In this document: positions 52,869 through 62,770 of the stretch, piece after piece | Numbering within the stretch: position 1 is the first letter of the stretch | How the letters are laid out: every line of letters starts with the position of its first letter | Source of the DNA: Bacteroidales bacterium | GTDB lineage: Bacteria > Bacteroidota > Bacteroidia > Bacteroidales > VadinHA17 | Direction of reading: 5' to 3' | DNA length: 64,000 nucleotides | Assembly (NCBI GenBank): GCA_003142255.1 | Contig: PLLO01000016.1 | Coordinates: 194,293 to 258,292 of the forward strand | Notes under the pieces: generated by a model | The model's input: the letters and a program-made list of their open reading frames with translations, nothing else | Told to the model about the DNA's origin: nothing | Database searches by the model: none | Position numbers and translations under genes: made by a program

Positions 52869-54893
52869 ATGATTGAGAAAAATCCCGAAGAATCTGTTCT
52901 TGATGAACAATCCGGGGCAAAAGATAAAGCCACCGGAACTGAGGAAACCACACATGCTGAAAAAGCGATTGATGCTGACTCACCTGGCGAAGCAGCTGAA
53001 ACTGAAAAGAGCCCGGAGAAAAGCGAAGTAAAAGAAAAAAAGAGACCAGCGAGAGCAAGGGTTGCATCCCCTGAAAAGGTCGAAGTTAATGAAACTGAAA
53101 ACCAGGATCAGGGATCTGACACGGAACTTGATCATGAACTAATACTGGATGATATCGTTCTCCCTCCGGTTGATTATTCAGGGTTTTCAAAAAATGAGCT
53201 GGTCAATACTCTGGGCCTGATCGTAGAAAACAGGCCTCCTGCTGAAATCAGAAGCGATATAGACCGCATAAAAGTGTTTTTTTATAAAAAGCTGAAGCAG
53301 GAAGCAGAAGAAAGGAAAAATAAATTTCTTGAGGAGGGTGGTAAAATTGAAGAGTATCGGTCATGGGTTGACCCTTCAGAAGCCCGTATAAAACACCTGC
53401 TTGAAAAATATAAAGAGAAAAAATCAGACTATAATAAGGTTCAGGAAGCCGAGAAATATGAGAACCTTAAAAAGAAATACGAAATAATTGATAAGATAAA
53501 AGAACTTGTCAATCGTGAAGAATCAATTAATAAAACATTCCATGAATTCAGGTTTTTGCAGAATGAGTGGCACTCCATCGGTATCGTTCCGCAAAATTCC
53601 CTGAAAGACTTATGGGAAAATTACCATCACAATGTAGAGATCTTCTACGATTATATCAAGATAAATAAGGAACTCAAGGACCTCGACCTTAAGAAGAACC
53701 TGGAATTAAAAGTGCTTCTGTGCGAAAAGGCAGAACAGCTGATGCTTGAGCCTAACCCTGTGAATGCTTTCAGGTTTCTGCAGGACTTTCATAACCAGTG
53801 GCGGGAGATAGGTCCTGTTCCTCAGGAATCGAAGAATGAAATCTGGGAGAGATTCAAGGAAGCAACATCTCAGATAAATAAAAGGCACCACGAATATTTC
53901 GAAAAACAAAAAGATGACCAGCGTAAAAATCTGGAATCAAAAATTACGCTTTGCGAGGAAGTAGAAGCTATAAATCTCCTGGAAATTAAGAATTTCAGGG
54001 ATTTTGATGATAAAGCTGATAAAGTTGTTGCTCTTCAGAAAATGTGGAGAACAATCGGATTCGCACCCAAAAAGCAGAATAATAAGGTATATCAGCGTTT
54101 CAGGGATGCATGCGATAACTTCTTTGAAAAGAAGAGAGGTTTCTATGCTGATAATAAAGAGATTCAGCAGACTAACCTCCAGAAGAAAATTGAACTCTGC
54201 ATACAGGCAGAGGCATTGCAGGATAGTACTGACTGGAAAGCTACTTCTGATGCTCTGATCAAACTCCAGAAAGAGTGGAAGGAGATTGGTCCGGTTCCGC
54301 GGAAGCAATCTGAGAAAAGCTGGAAAAGATTCAGGAAAGCATGCGACCAGTTCTTCAATAAGAAAACGGAATTCTTTGCCGAACTTGATACTTCATATGA
54401 AGATAACCTGAAGGCAAAGATTGCTATTATAGAATCGCTTGAATCATTCGAGCCAGGCACAGATGTCCAGGCTGCTTTCGACCATCTTAAAGAATTGCAG
54501 CGTAAATGGACAGAAATAGGATTCGTTCCATTCAATAAAAAGGAGGAAATCACAAACAGGTACAGGAATGCCCTCAATAAAGAATTCGACAATCTGAAAA
54601 TTGCCGATGAGGATAAAAGCATTCTTAAGTACAGAACCAAGCTCGATAATCTTAAAACAAACCCGAAAGCCTCAAGGAAAATTCACAATGAGCGTGAAAA
54701 ATTCTTTACCAAGATCAAACAGCTTGAAAGTGATATCGTTCTATGGGAGAATAATATCGGGTTCTTTACCAAATCGGTTAATGCCGACAATATGATAAAG
54801 GAGGTTGAAGAGAAGATCGAGAATGCAAAGAAAATGATCAAAACTCTTGAAGAAAAAGTTAAAATGATAGATTTGTCAGGTCTTGATGATTAA
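52869..54893 (+). CDS. DUF349 repeat protein
   Basis: A 674-residue cytoplasmic protein. An acidic, Lys/Glu-rich and low-complexity N-terminus (about 1-95) precedes five DUF349 helical repeats, each with a W-x2-IG-x-VP core (for example WHSIGIVP, WREIGPVP, WRTIGFAP, WKEIGPVP, WTEIGFVP), and a C-terminal coiled coil. DUF349 proteins are widespread; their function is poorly known. The ATG at 52869 is preferred over the TTG two codons earlier. It is followed after 39 bases by pyrG. Confidence 0.9.
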   Translation: MIEKNPEESVLDEQSGAKDKATGTEETTHAEKAIDADSPGEAAETEKSPEKSEVKEKKRPARARVASPEKVEVNETENQDQGSDTELDHELILDDIVLPPVDYSGFSKNELVNTLGLIVENRPPAEIRSDIDRIKVFFYKKLKQEAEERKNKFLEEGGKIEEYRSWVDPSEARIKHLLEKYKEKKSDYNKVQEAEKYENLKKKYEIIDKIKELVNREESINKTFHEFRFLQNEWHSIGIVPQNSLKDLWENYHHNVEIFYDYIKINKELKDLDLKKNLELKVLLCEKAEQLMLEPNPVNAFRFLQDFHNQWREIGPVPQESKNEIWERFKEATSQINKRHHEYFEKQKDDQRKNLESKITLCEEVEAINLLEIKNFRDFDDKADKVVALQKMWRTIGFAPKKQNNKVYQRFRDACDNFFEKKRGFYADNKEIQQTNLQKKIELCIQAEALQDSTDWKATSDALIKLQKEWKEIGPVPRKQSEKSWKRFRKACDQFFNKKTEFFAELDTSYEDNLKAKIAIIESLESFEPGTDVQAAFDHLKELQRKWTEIGFVPFNKKEEITNRYRNALNKEFDNLKIADEDKSILKYRTKLDNLKTNPKASRKIHNEREKFFTKIKQLESDIVLWENNIGFFTKSVNADNMIKEVEEKIENAKKMIKTLEEKVKMIDLSGLDD

Positions 54894-54914
54894 TTTTTAA
54901 GGCCGCAATACTGA

Positions 54915-56534
<1,620 letters not shown>

Positions 56535-56578
56535 AAGGGTTTGTGCTGAAGAAATGGTTTATTAATTTAATTTGAATA

Positions 56579-58549
56579 ATGGATAAGAATACAATAACAG
56601 GCATCATCCTGATTTTCGCGATATTCATCGGATTCAGTATCTATAACGGAAGCAGGTTGAATAAGGGTTTTGAAAATGCAGTCAAAACTGCCGAGTCTGA
56701 AGTAGCAGCCGGAAATCTTGAACGGGCAAGAACTGAATATGTAAATGCATTAAGATTCAAGGCAAACAATCCTGAGGTTCTTGCAAAAATTGAGGAATTA
56801 AATGTTAAGCTTGGCATATCTACAGAAGTTCAGGTAGCCGATACTGCTAAAGCAGAGAACATTTCCAAAACAGATTCTTTATCAACCCAGCCTACAGGAA
56901 AGGAGGATGCCAATCAATATGGAGCCTTTGCAATTGCTGCAAAAGGCGATAATGATTTCATCACCCTTGAAAATAACAAGATTCAGCTTAAGATCTCCAC
57001 AAAGGGAGGAAGGGTATATTCAGCCCTTCTGAAGGATTATAAGACCTATGATTCACTTCCGCTGATCCTTTTTTCAGGCGACTCTACAGTCTTCGGCTTC
57101 AACTTTTTCACAGTCGATAATAAAGCTGTAAGAACTAACAATCTGTTCTTCAAGCCTGTTTCAGACCAAAAATCATATGTCGTCACTGATAAGCCTCAGA
57201 CCGTTAATTTGAGACTATATGCCGGCGAAAATAAGTATATAGAATACAGGTTTACTCTTGCACCCGACAAATACAGCCTCTCATTTGACGTAACCTTCAA
57301 GAATCTGGATGATATTATGCCTGCAAACCAGAATAATATTACTCTCGACTGGAGAATGTATTTACCACAGCAGGAAAAAGGGAGACAAAATGAGGAGAAC
57401 TACGGAACTGGTATTAAGTTCAAACATTACCAGGCTGATTTCGAAGAACTGAAAAACAGGCAACAAAAGGAGGTTGAAACAAAGGATATTCCTACTAAAT
57501 TGAGCTGGGTTGCCTACGTGGATCAGTTCTTTTCTTCAATTTTAATTACTGATGATTATTTCCTTAACGCTTCCCTCTCATCAACCCGAACTCTTACATC
57601 ACCAAAATACATAAGATACTATACCTCTGAAGTAGGTGTTCCATTCACTCCCGGAAGTGAATCTAAAATCGCAATGAGGTTCTATTTTGGTCCCAATCAT
57701 ATATCAACTCTGCGAAAAGAGGGACTTCAGCTTGAAAATATTGTAAACCTCGGGAAGAACATAATTGGATGGATTAACAGGTTTGTTATTATACCTATTT
57801 TCAACTTGCTGAATAAATATATCAGTAATTATGGGATTATTATCCTTATCCTTACTCTTATCATAAAGATTGTACTTTTCCCGCTTACATTAAAGTCGTA
57901 CCAGTCGACTGCTAAAATGCAGGTGCTTAAACCAATGGTCGATGAATTAAGTAAGAAATTCCCGAAGAAGGATGATGCAATGAAGAAGCAGCAGGCTACT
58001 ATGGACCTTTACAAGAGGGCAGGAGTGAGCCCGATGGGAGGCTGCTTGCCAATGCTTCTGCAGATGCCTATCCTCTTCGCAATGTTCCGGTTCTTCCCTG
58101 TTTCCATCGAATTGAGGCAGCAGCACTTCCTCTGGGCTACAGACCTGTCGACCTATGATTCCATACTCAACCTTCCTTTTAATATCCCGATGTATGGTAA
58201 TCATGTCAGCTTGTTCACAATATTGATGACGGTATCTTCATTGCTCACAATGAAAATGACAGGATCTCAGCCGGGACAGGATCAGCCCGGAATGAAGATG
58301 ATGACCTATATGATGCCGGTAATGTTCATGCTGATCATGAATAACCTCTCATCTGGCCTTACATATTATTACTTCCTGGCAAACTTAATAACATGGCTCC
58401 AGAATATTGTCTCAAAGAGATTTATTGATGCAGATAAAGTCCTCGCGACCCTTGAGGCAAACAAGAAGAAGCCTGTTCCCAAATCGAAGTGGCAGCAACG
58501 GCTTGAGGCGGCCTCAAAGCAAAGAGGCTTGAACACTCCAAGAAGATAA
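56579..58549 (+). CDS. yidC: Membrane protein insertase YidC
   Basis: Inserts proteins into the inner membrane with or without SecYEG. The 656-residue protein has an N-terminal helix (about 5-22), a large periplasmic beta-sandwich domain (about 110-370) and the C-terminal five-helix insertase core with GVSPMGGCLPMLLQMPILFAM (its GGCLPMLLQMP core at about residue 485) and MKMMTYMMPVMF. The basic C-terminus supports ribosome binding. A short TPR-like helical segment (about 30-85) after the first helix is common in Bacteroidota YidC. Confidence 0.97.
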   Translation: MDKNTITGIILIFAIFIGFSIYNGSRLNKGFENAVKTAESEVAAGNLERARTEYVNALRFKANNPEVLAKIEELNVKLGISTEVQVADTAKAENISKTDSLSTQPTGKEDANQYGAFAIAAKGDNDFITLENNKIQLKISTKGGRVYSALLKDYKTYDSLPLILFSGDSTVFGFNFFTVDNKAVRTNNLFFKPVSDQKSYVVTDKPQTVNLRLYAGENKYIEYRFTLAPDKYSLSFDVTFKNLDDIMPANQNNITLDWRMYLPQQEKGRQNEENYGTGIKFKHYQADFEELKNRQQKEVETKDIPTKLSWVAYVDQFFSSILITDDYFLNASLSSTRTLTSPKYIRYYTSEVGVPFTPGSESKIAMRFYFGPNHISTLRKEGLQLENIVNLGKNIIGWINRFVIIPIFNLLNKYISNYGIIILILTLIIKIVLFPLTLKSYQSTAKMQVLKPMVDELSKKFPKKDDAMKKQQATMDLYKRAGVSPMGGCLPMLLQMPILFAMFRFFPVSIELRQQHFLWATDLSTYDSILNLPFNIPMYGNHVSLFTILMTVSSLLTMKMTGSQPGQDQPGMKMMTYMMPVMFMLIMNNLSSGLTYYYFLANLITWLQNIVSKRFIDADKVLATLEANKKKPVPKSKWQQRLEAASKQRGLNTPRR

Positions 58550-58581
58550 TTGTAAAATAGTTTACAGAGATAAATCATTAT

Positions 58582-58613
58582 AAGAGCGTACTAATCCGGA
58601 ACGCTCTTTTTTT
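58582..58613 (+). terminator. Intrinsic terminator after yidC
   Basis: Stem AAGAGCGT/ACGCTCTT (58582-58589, 58601-58608), 11-nt loop, then a run of T. Confidence 0.85.
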
Positions 58614-58694
58614 AAATGGTTTAGTTAAAAATTATTAATAAAATATGTACGTCAGAAAAAAAACATAAATTTAACTTTTTCATAATACGGGGAA

Positions 58695-59729
58695 ATGGGG
58701 AAAAAGTTTAAGAACAAAGATTTAGCTGCAAGGTTGGGTGTCTCAGGTACGCTGGTATCTCTGGTACTTAACAATAAAGCTGACCAGCATGGTATCAGAA
58801 AGGATACCCAGGAAAAAGTACTTGCCTTAGCCAGGCAGATGGGATATTTCAGCATGATTGCTGAAAAGAAGGATTCAGCACCGACGGAAGAGACACCCGG
58901 GATAATCGGGATGATTGTAACATCACTTAATGATCCATTCGTAACTGGAATCACACCTTATCTTCAGAAGGCGTTTTCAAGTATCGGCTTTGGTTTTTCA
59001 ATAATAACTAAAGATCCTGATGACCAGAGATTTGACCGGCTTACCAATGCTTTTAAAAGATTCTTCAGCGGTATCATTCTTATTGGTGAGACTGCCGATG
59101 ATGCAACAATCAGGGCTTTAAGGGCGACAGATTATCCATTTATTCTTCTTGAAAAAAACCTCAGGACAGGAAAGCTTAACTCTGTAAATACTGATATGGC
59201 CGCAGGTGCACAGCTTGTCGCAAATCATACGAAAAAGTTTGGTTATAAGAACATAATTATTGCTACAGATCATAGAACAATAAGATCAGATCATGCTTTA
59301 ATAGATGAGATTGAAAATGCATTGAGCATTATCCCCGAAATCAATAAGCCTGTCATTCTGGAACTCGATATGTCAACTTCCAGCGGAGAGATAAATTTTG
59401 AAGATTTTGATACATTTTGTCGTCCACCTTTCCGTGCAGAAATAGTGATAGTATTGCATTCTTATCTGGTATATCCTCTTATGACACATTTCCAGAAAAG
59501 GAAAATGCGTGTACCTCAGGATATGGCTCTTATATCAATGGAAGAAGGCGCAGGTTTTGACAACATGTCATCGCCGGTTACATGCTTGCATAAGCCCTTG
59601 CCGGGGATAGCAATAAAAGCTGCAAATATGATCTGGACAGAAATTAAAAATTCAGGCAAGGGAAAATTCAAAAGACAAATTACCGTTACCCCTGAACTCA
59701 TCATCCGGAATTCCTGTGGAAATGTTTAA
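58695..59729 (+). CDS. LacI-family transcriptional regulator
   Basis: A 344-residue DNA-binding repressor-type protein. The N-terminal helix-turn-helix and hinge (NKDLAARLGVSGTLVSLVLN at about 7-26, then KVLALARQMGY) are typical of LacI, followed by a periplasmic-binding-protein-like effector domain (IGMIVTSLNDPF at about 74-85, IDEIENAL, ISMEEGAG). No sugar operon is next to it. It ends 12 bases before a transglutaminase-like lipoprotein gene, so the two are likely transcribed together. The effector is unknown. Confidence 0.92.
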   Translation: MGKKFKNKDLAARLGVSGTLVSLVLNNKADQHGIRKDTQEKVLALARQMGYFSMIAEKKDSAPTEETPGIIGMIVTSLNDPFVTGITPYLQKAFSSIGFGFSIITKDPDDQRFDRLTNAFKRFFSGIILIGETADDATIRALRATDYPFILLEKNLRTGKLNSVNTDMAAGAQLVANHTKKFGYKNIIIATDHRTIRSDHALIDEIENALSIIPEINKPVILELDMSTSSGEINFEDFDTFCRPPFRAEIVIVLHSYLVYPLMTHFQKRKMRVPQDMALISMEEGAGFDNMSSPVTCLHKPLPGIAIKAANMIWTEIKNSGKGKFKRQITVTPELIIRNSCGNV

Positions 59730-59741
59730 CCTGAACTGATT

Positions 59742-62363
59742 ATGAAGCATTCAATCAGAATAATTGCAGCCCTGCTTTTTTTAGTTATTACAAGCTGTTC
59801 CGGTAGACATCTTATTAATGATACCGCCTATAGAAAAGAAGTTGATAAGAATTTTGCAAAAACTATAACACTTCTGCAGAGCAGGAAAAGTGGTCTGACC
59901 GGCGAGTTTGACAATAGTCTTTCGCTTCAGCAGAAAGAGGCGCTTAAATTCCTCTACGCATTTATGCCTCTCAACGACCTGGCAGACTATAGTGTCGATT
60001 TCTTCCTTTCGAACATTAATATATCTCTGCGTACAAGAAAAAGCTTCCCGTGGGGGAAATCCATTCCTGAGGATATATTCCTGCATTATGTACTTCCGGT
60101 GAGGGTGAACAATGAGAATCTTGATTCGTTCAGGATAAAATATTATGACGAGATTTACCCGAGAGTAAAGGATAAAAATATTACCGATGCAGCACTAGAG
60201 ATCAATCACTGGTGCCACGAAAAAGTCACTTATCAGCCTTCTGATTCAAGAACATCAGCCCCAATGAGCACAATTCTGTCGGCCAGGGGGAGATGCGGCG
60301 AAGAATCGACATTTACAGTTTCAGCCTTGCGCACAGCAGGTATCCCGGCAAGGCAGGTATATACTCCGCGCTGGGCTCACTGCGATGATAACCATGCATG
60401 GGTTGAGTTCTGGAACAACGGCAAATGGTCATATATGGGAGCTTGCGAACCAGAGCCGCTTGCCGACCTTGGATGGTTCACAGAACCTGCGAAGAGAGCT
60501 ATGCTGGTAAATACAAAATCATTTGGAGCATCAAGTGGCAACGAAAATATCATCAACAAGCTTGACAAATACTCCGAGGTCAACAACCTCTCAAAGTATG
60601 CGGAGACAAAAAGGATTTATATAAAGGTTGTAGGGTCGGACGGAGATCCCGTTAAAGACGCAATTGTTGAATACCAGCTTTATAATTATGCTGAATTCTA
60701 TCCCATAGCATCAGTGCCCACAGACGCTGATGGGATCAGCAGCCTTGAAACCGGATTTGGAGATATTCTGATCTGGGCGAGGAAGGATGATGAATTCGAT
60801 TGGAAAAAGATTACAGTTGGCGAGACAGATACTCTGGTTCTTAATCCCGGCAGAAATAACTCCGCCGGAAATAAATTTGATTTTGATCTTTCAACACCGG
60901 TTAAAAGGTTACCTGGTCTCGGGATCCCTGCAGAACTTGCTGAAGAGAACAGCCGAAAGCTGAATGAAGAGAACTCCCTCAGAAAAAATTATACTGATTC
61001 ATGGCCAGGCCATGATGCTATAAAGGAATTTGCTGTTTCCTATGGACTTGATACAACCAGGCTCATTTCGCTGATTACAAAAAGCATGGGTAACTACAAA
61101 GAGATTTATTCATTTATTGCTGCAGTCCCGGACTCTCTCAGGAAACAGGCGATTACCCTGCTTGAGGTAGTAGCTGAGAAAGATCTTCGTGATACTAAAA
61201 AAGATATCCTGATGGATCACCTGATGAACTGCAGACAAAATTCAGATAGTACTGATAATAAATATTTTGCTGACTATATTCTAAATCCCAGGATTGAAGA
61301 TGAAATGCTATCTGCCTGGCGCAGTTATATTTTGAAGGTATTCCCTCCGGAACTACGTCAGAAAGCAGTTGATGATCCATCTGTTATCATAGGTTTTCTT
61401 GATCAGAGGATAAGAATTGACAATGATCTGAATTATGCGAAAACTCCGGTAACTCCAAGGGGAGTCATTGAACTTGGGATCTCTGATTCAAGATCAAGAG
61501 CTATTTGCTTTGTAGCCATTGCCAGGTCACTGGGAATTCCATCACGCCTCGAACCTGGCAGCAACATTCCTCAATTTTATTTTAGGTCTGAATGGCATGA
61601 TGTATATTTTGCAGGCCAGACAAAAGCCTCAGACAAAAGAGGCTTCCTGAAACTTGCTTCTTCAGATAAAAATCCCATTCCTGAATATTATAAAAACTTT
61701 ACTCTCGCACGATTCGAAAATGGGAGATACAACACCCTTGAATATGAAGAAAATAAAAGTATCTATGATTTTCAGGAACTGGCTTTGATCCCGGGGCATT
61801 ATATGCTTGTTACAGGGAACCGGCTTGATGACAACAGAATACTTGCATCTCTTGATTTTTTTGATCTCACCAGCGGAGAGCATAAGAAAATTGACATTAA
61901 TATCAGGCATGAAAACAAACAGCATACAATACTGGGTAAGGCAGAGCTCACAAAGATACTTATCGGAATTGATGATGAGGAGGATAAATATAAGAGTATG
62001 GCCGGAAGAGATGCAATCATTATGTGGCTTGAAACAGACAAGGAACCTTCGAGGCATGTGTTGAATGATTTTATGCAGATGGACAGGGAATTTGATGCAT
62101 GGGGCGGCGCTTTTGTCTTTTTTACAGTCGGCGGCACAACAATAAGTCCTGAAGAGAGACAGAAGCTCCCGTTTAATTCATTGTTCAGCGATGATTCCGG
62201 ACTGAGCGTTTTGCACAGTGATTTAAGCTGCAAAGAGATTTCCGGGAATAGTTTTCCACTGGTGCTGCTGGTGAACAGGAACGGTGAAATAATTTTCAAA
62301 TCAGAAGGATACAGAATCGGAACAGGTACACAGATACTCCAGGTTGCAAACTCTGTTAAATAG
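59742..62363 (+). CDS. Large transglutaminase-like lipoprotein with thioredoxin-like C-terminus
   Basis: An 873-residue envelope protein. Signal peptide and lipobox (ITSC, Cys about 20). A transglutaminase-like domain (about 150-250) has Cys185 in RCGEES, His218 in DDNHAWVEFW and a downstream acidic residue in GACEPE, the usual papain-like set. A carboxypeptidase-regulatory-like beta domain follows (about 285-350). A second, weaker transglutaminase-like stretch (about 565-625; GVIELGISDSRSRAI) has Ser where Cys is expected. The last about 120 residues resemble a thioredoxin fold without a CxxC. It is probably anchored to a membrane and may hydrolyse or cross-link peptides or glycopeptides. 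Substrate unknown. Confidence 0.82.
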   Translation: MKHSIRIIAALLFLVITSCSGRHLINDTAYRKEVDKNFAKTITLLQSRKSGLTGEFDNSLSLQQKEALKFLYAFMPLNDLADYSVDFFLSNINISLRTRKSFPWGKSIPEDIFLHYVLPVRVNNENLDSFRIKYYDEIYPRVKDKNITDAALEINHWCHEKVTYQPSDSRTSAPMSTILSARGRCGEESTFTVSALRTAGIPARQVYTPRWAHCDDNHAWVEFWNNGKWSYMGACEPEPLADLGWFTEPAKRAMLVNTKSFGASSGNENIINKLDKYSEVNNLSKYAETKRIYIKVVGSDGDPVKDAIVEYQLYNYAEFYPIASVPTDADGISSLETGFGDILIWARKDDEFDWKKITVGETDTLVLNPGRNNSAGNKFDFDLSTPVKRLPGLGIPAELAEENSRKLNEENSLRKNYTDSWPGHDAIKEFAVSYGLDTTRLISLITKSMGNYKEIYSFIAAVPDSLRKQAITLLEVVAEKDLRDTKKDILMDHLMNCRQNSDSTDNKYFADYILNPRIEDEMLSAWRSYILKVFPPELRQKAVDDPSVIIGFLDQRIRIDNDLNYAKTPVTPRGVIELGISDSRSRAICFVAIARSLGIPSRLEPGSNIPQFYFRSEWHDVYFAGQTKASDKRGFLKLASSDKNPIPEYYKNFTLARFENGRYNTLEYEENKSIYDFQELALIPGHYMLVTGNRLDDNRILASLDFFDLTSGEHKKIDINIRHENKQHTILGKAELTKILIGIDDEEDKYKSMAGRDAIIMWLETDKEPSRHVLNDFMQMDREFDAWGGAFVFFTVGGTTISPEERQKLPFNSLFSDDSGLSVLHSDLSCKEISGNSFPLVLLVNRNGEIIFKSEGYRIGTGTQILQVANSVK

Positions 62364-62396
62364 TATATATTCCTTATATACAACCTGTAACCCACT

Positions 62397-62414
62397 TATC
62401 AACATCTGTTGATA
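62397..62414. terminator. AT-rich palindrome after the transglutaminase-like gene
   Basis: TATCAACA-TC-TGTTGATA is a perfect 8-bp dyad, followed by TTTCTT. It may be a weak terminator between the lipoprotein gene and the riboswitch. Confidence 0.45.
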
Positions 62415-62465
62415 TTTCTTAATATTATAACCCGCACATCGTAATTAATTACATTATCTTCGCCA

Positions 62466-62655
62466 TGTATTGGTGTTGCATTGAAATAAAATCAATGCGA
62501 TGAAAAGGGAATACGGTCAGAATCCGTAACAGTACCCGCTGCTGTGATGCCCGATCGTTCTAACGATGATGGTTTTATGATACCCTGCCACTCTTGCTTA
62601 TCTAAGGGGAAGGCTTCATAGAACCGGGACAAGTCAGAAGACCTGCCAGACAAAT
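62466..62655 (+). promoter_or_regulatory. Cobalamin (B12) riboswitch
   Basis: The element shows the conserved core in order: GGTGTTGC near the 5' end, GAAAAGGGAAT, the ACGGTCAGAATCCGT arm, CAGTACCCGCTGCTGTGA, a variable arm, AAGGGGAAGGC, and the B12 box AAGTCAGAAGACCTGCC (62631-62647). It lies 115 bases upstream of a TonB-dependent receptor start. Binding of adenosyl- or methylcobalamin would shut off expression of the receptor. Confidence 0.93.
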
Positions 62656-62770
62656 CTATATTCAAGGCTTTCGGGAAGAAAGGCTCCGGATCAATATGAT
62701 TCCCCTAATATATTCCTGATTGCTTTGATGTAGTAAAAGATGTTGTTTGTTACTCATTAAGGACTTGTTT

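Noticed and set aside
62397-62414. TTATCAACA-like sequence as a pair of DnaA boxes (origin)
   Set aside because: Only one inverted pair exists, no AT-rich unwinding region with clustered boxes or dnaA/dnaN genes is near; a weak terminator explains it better.
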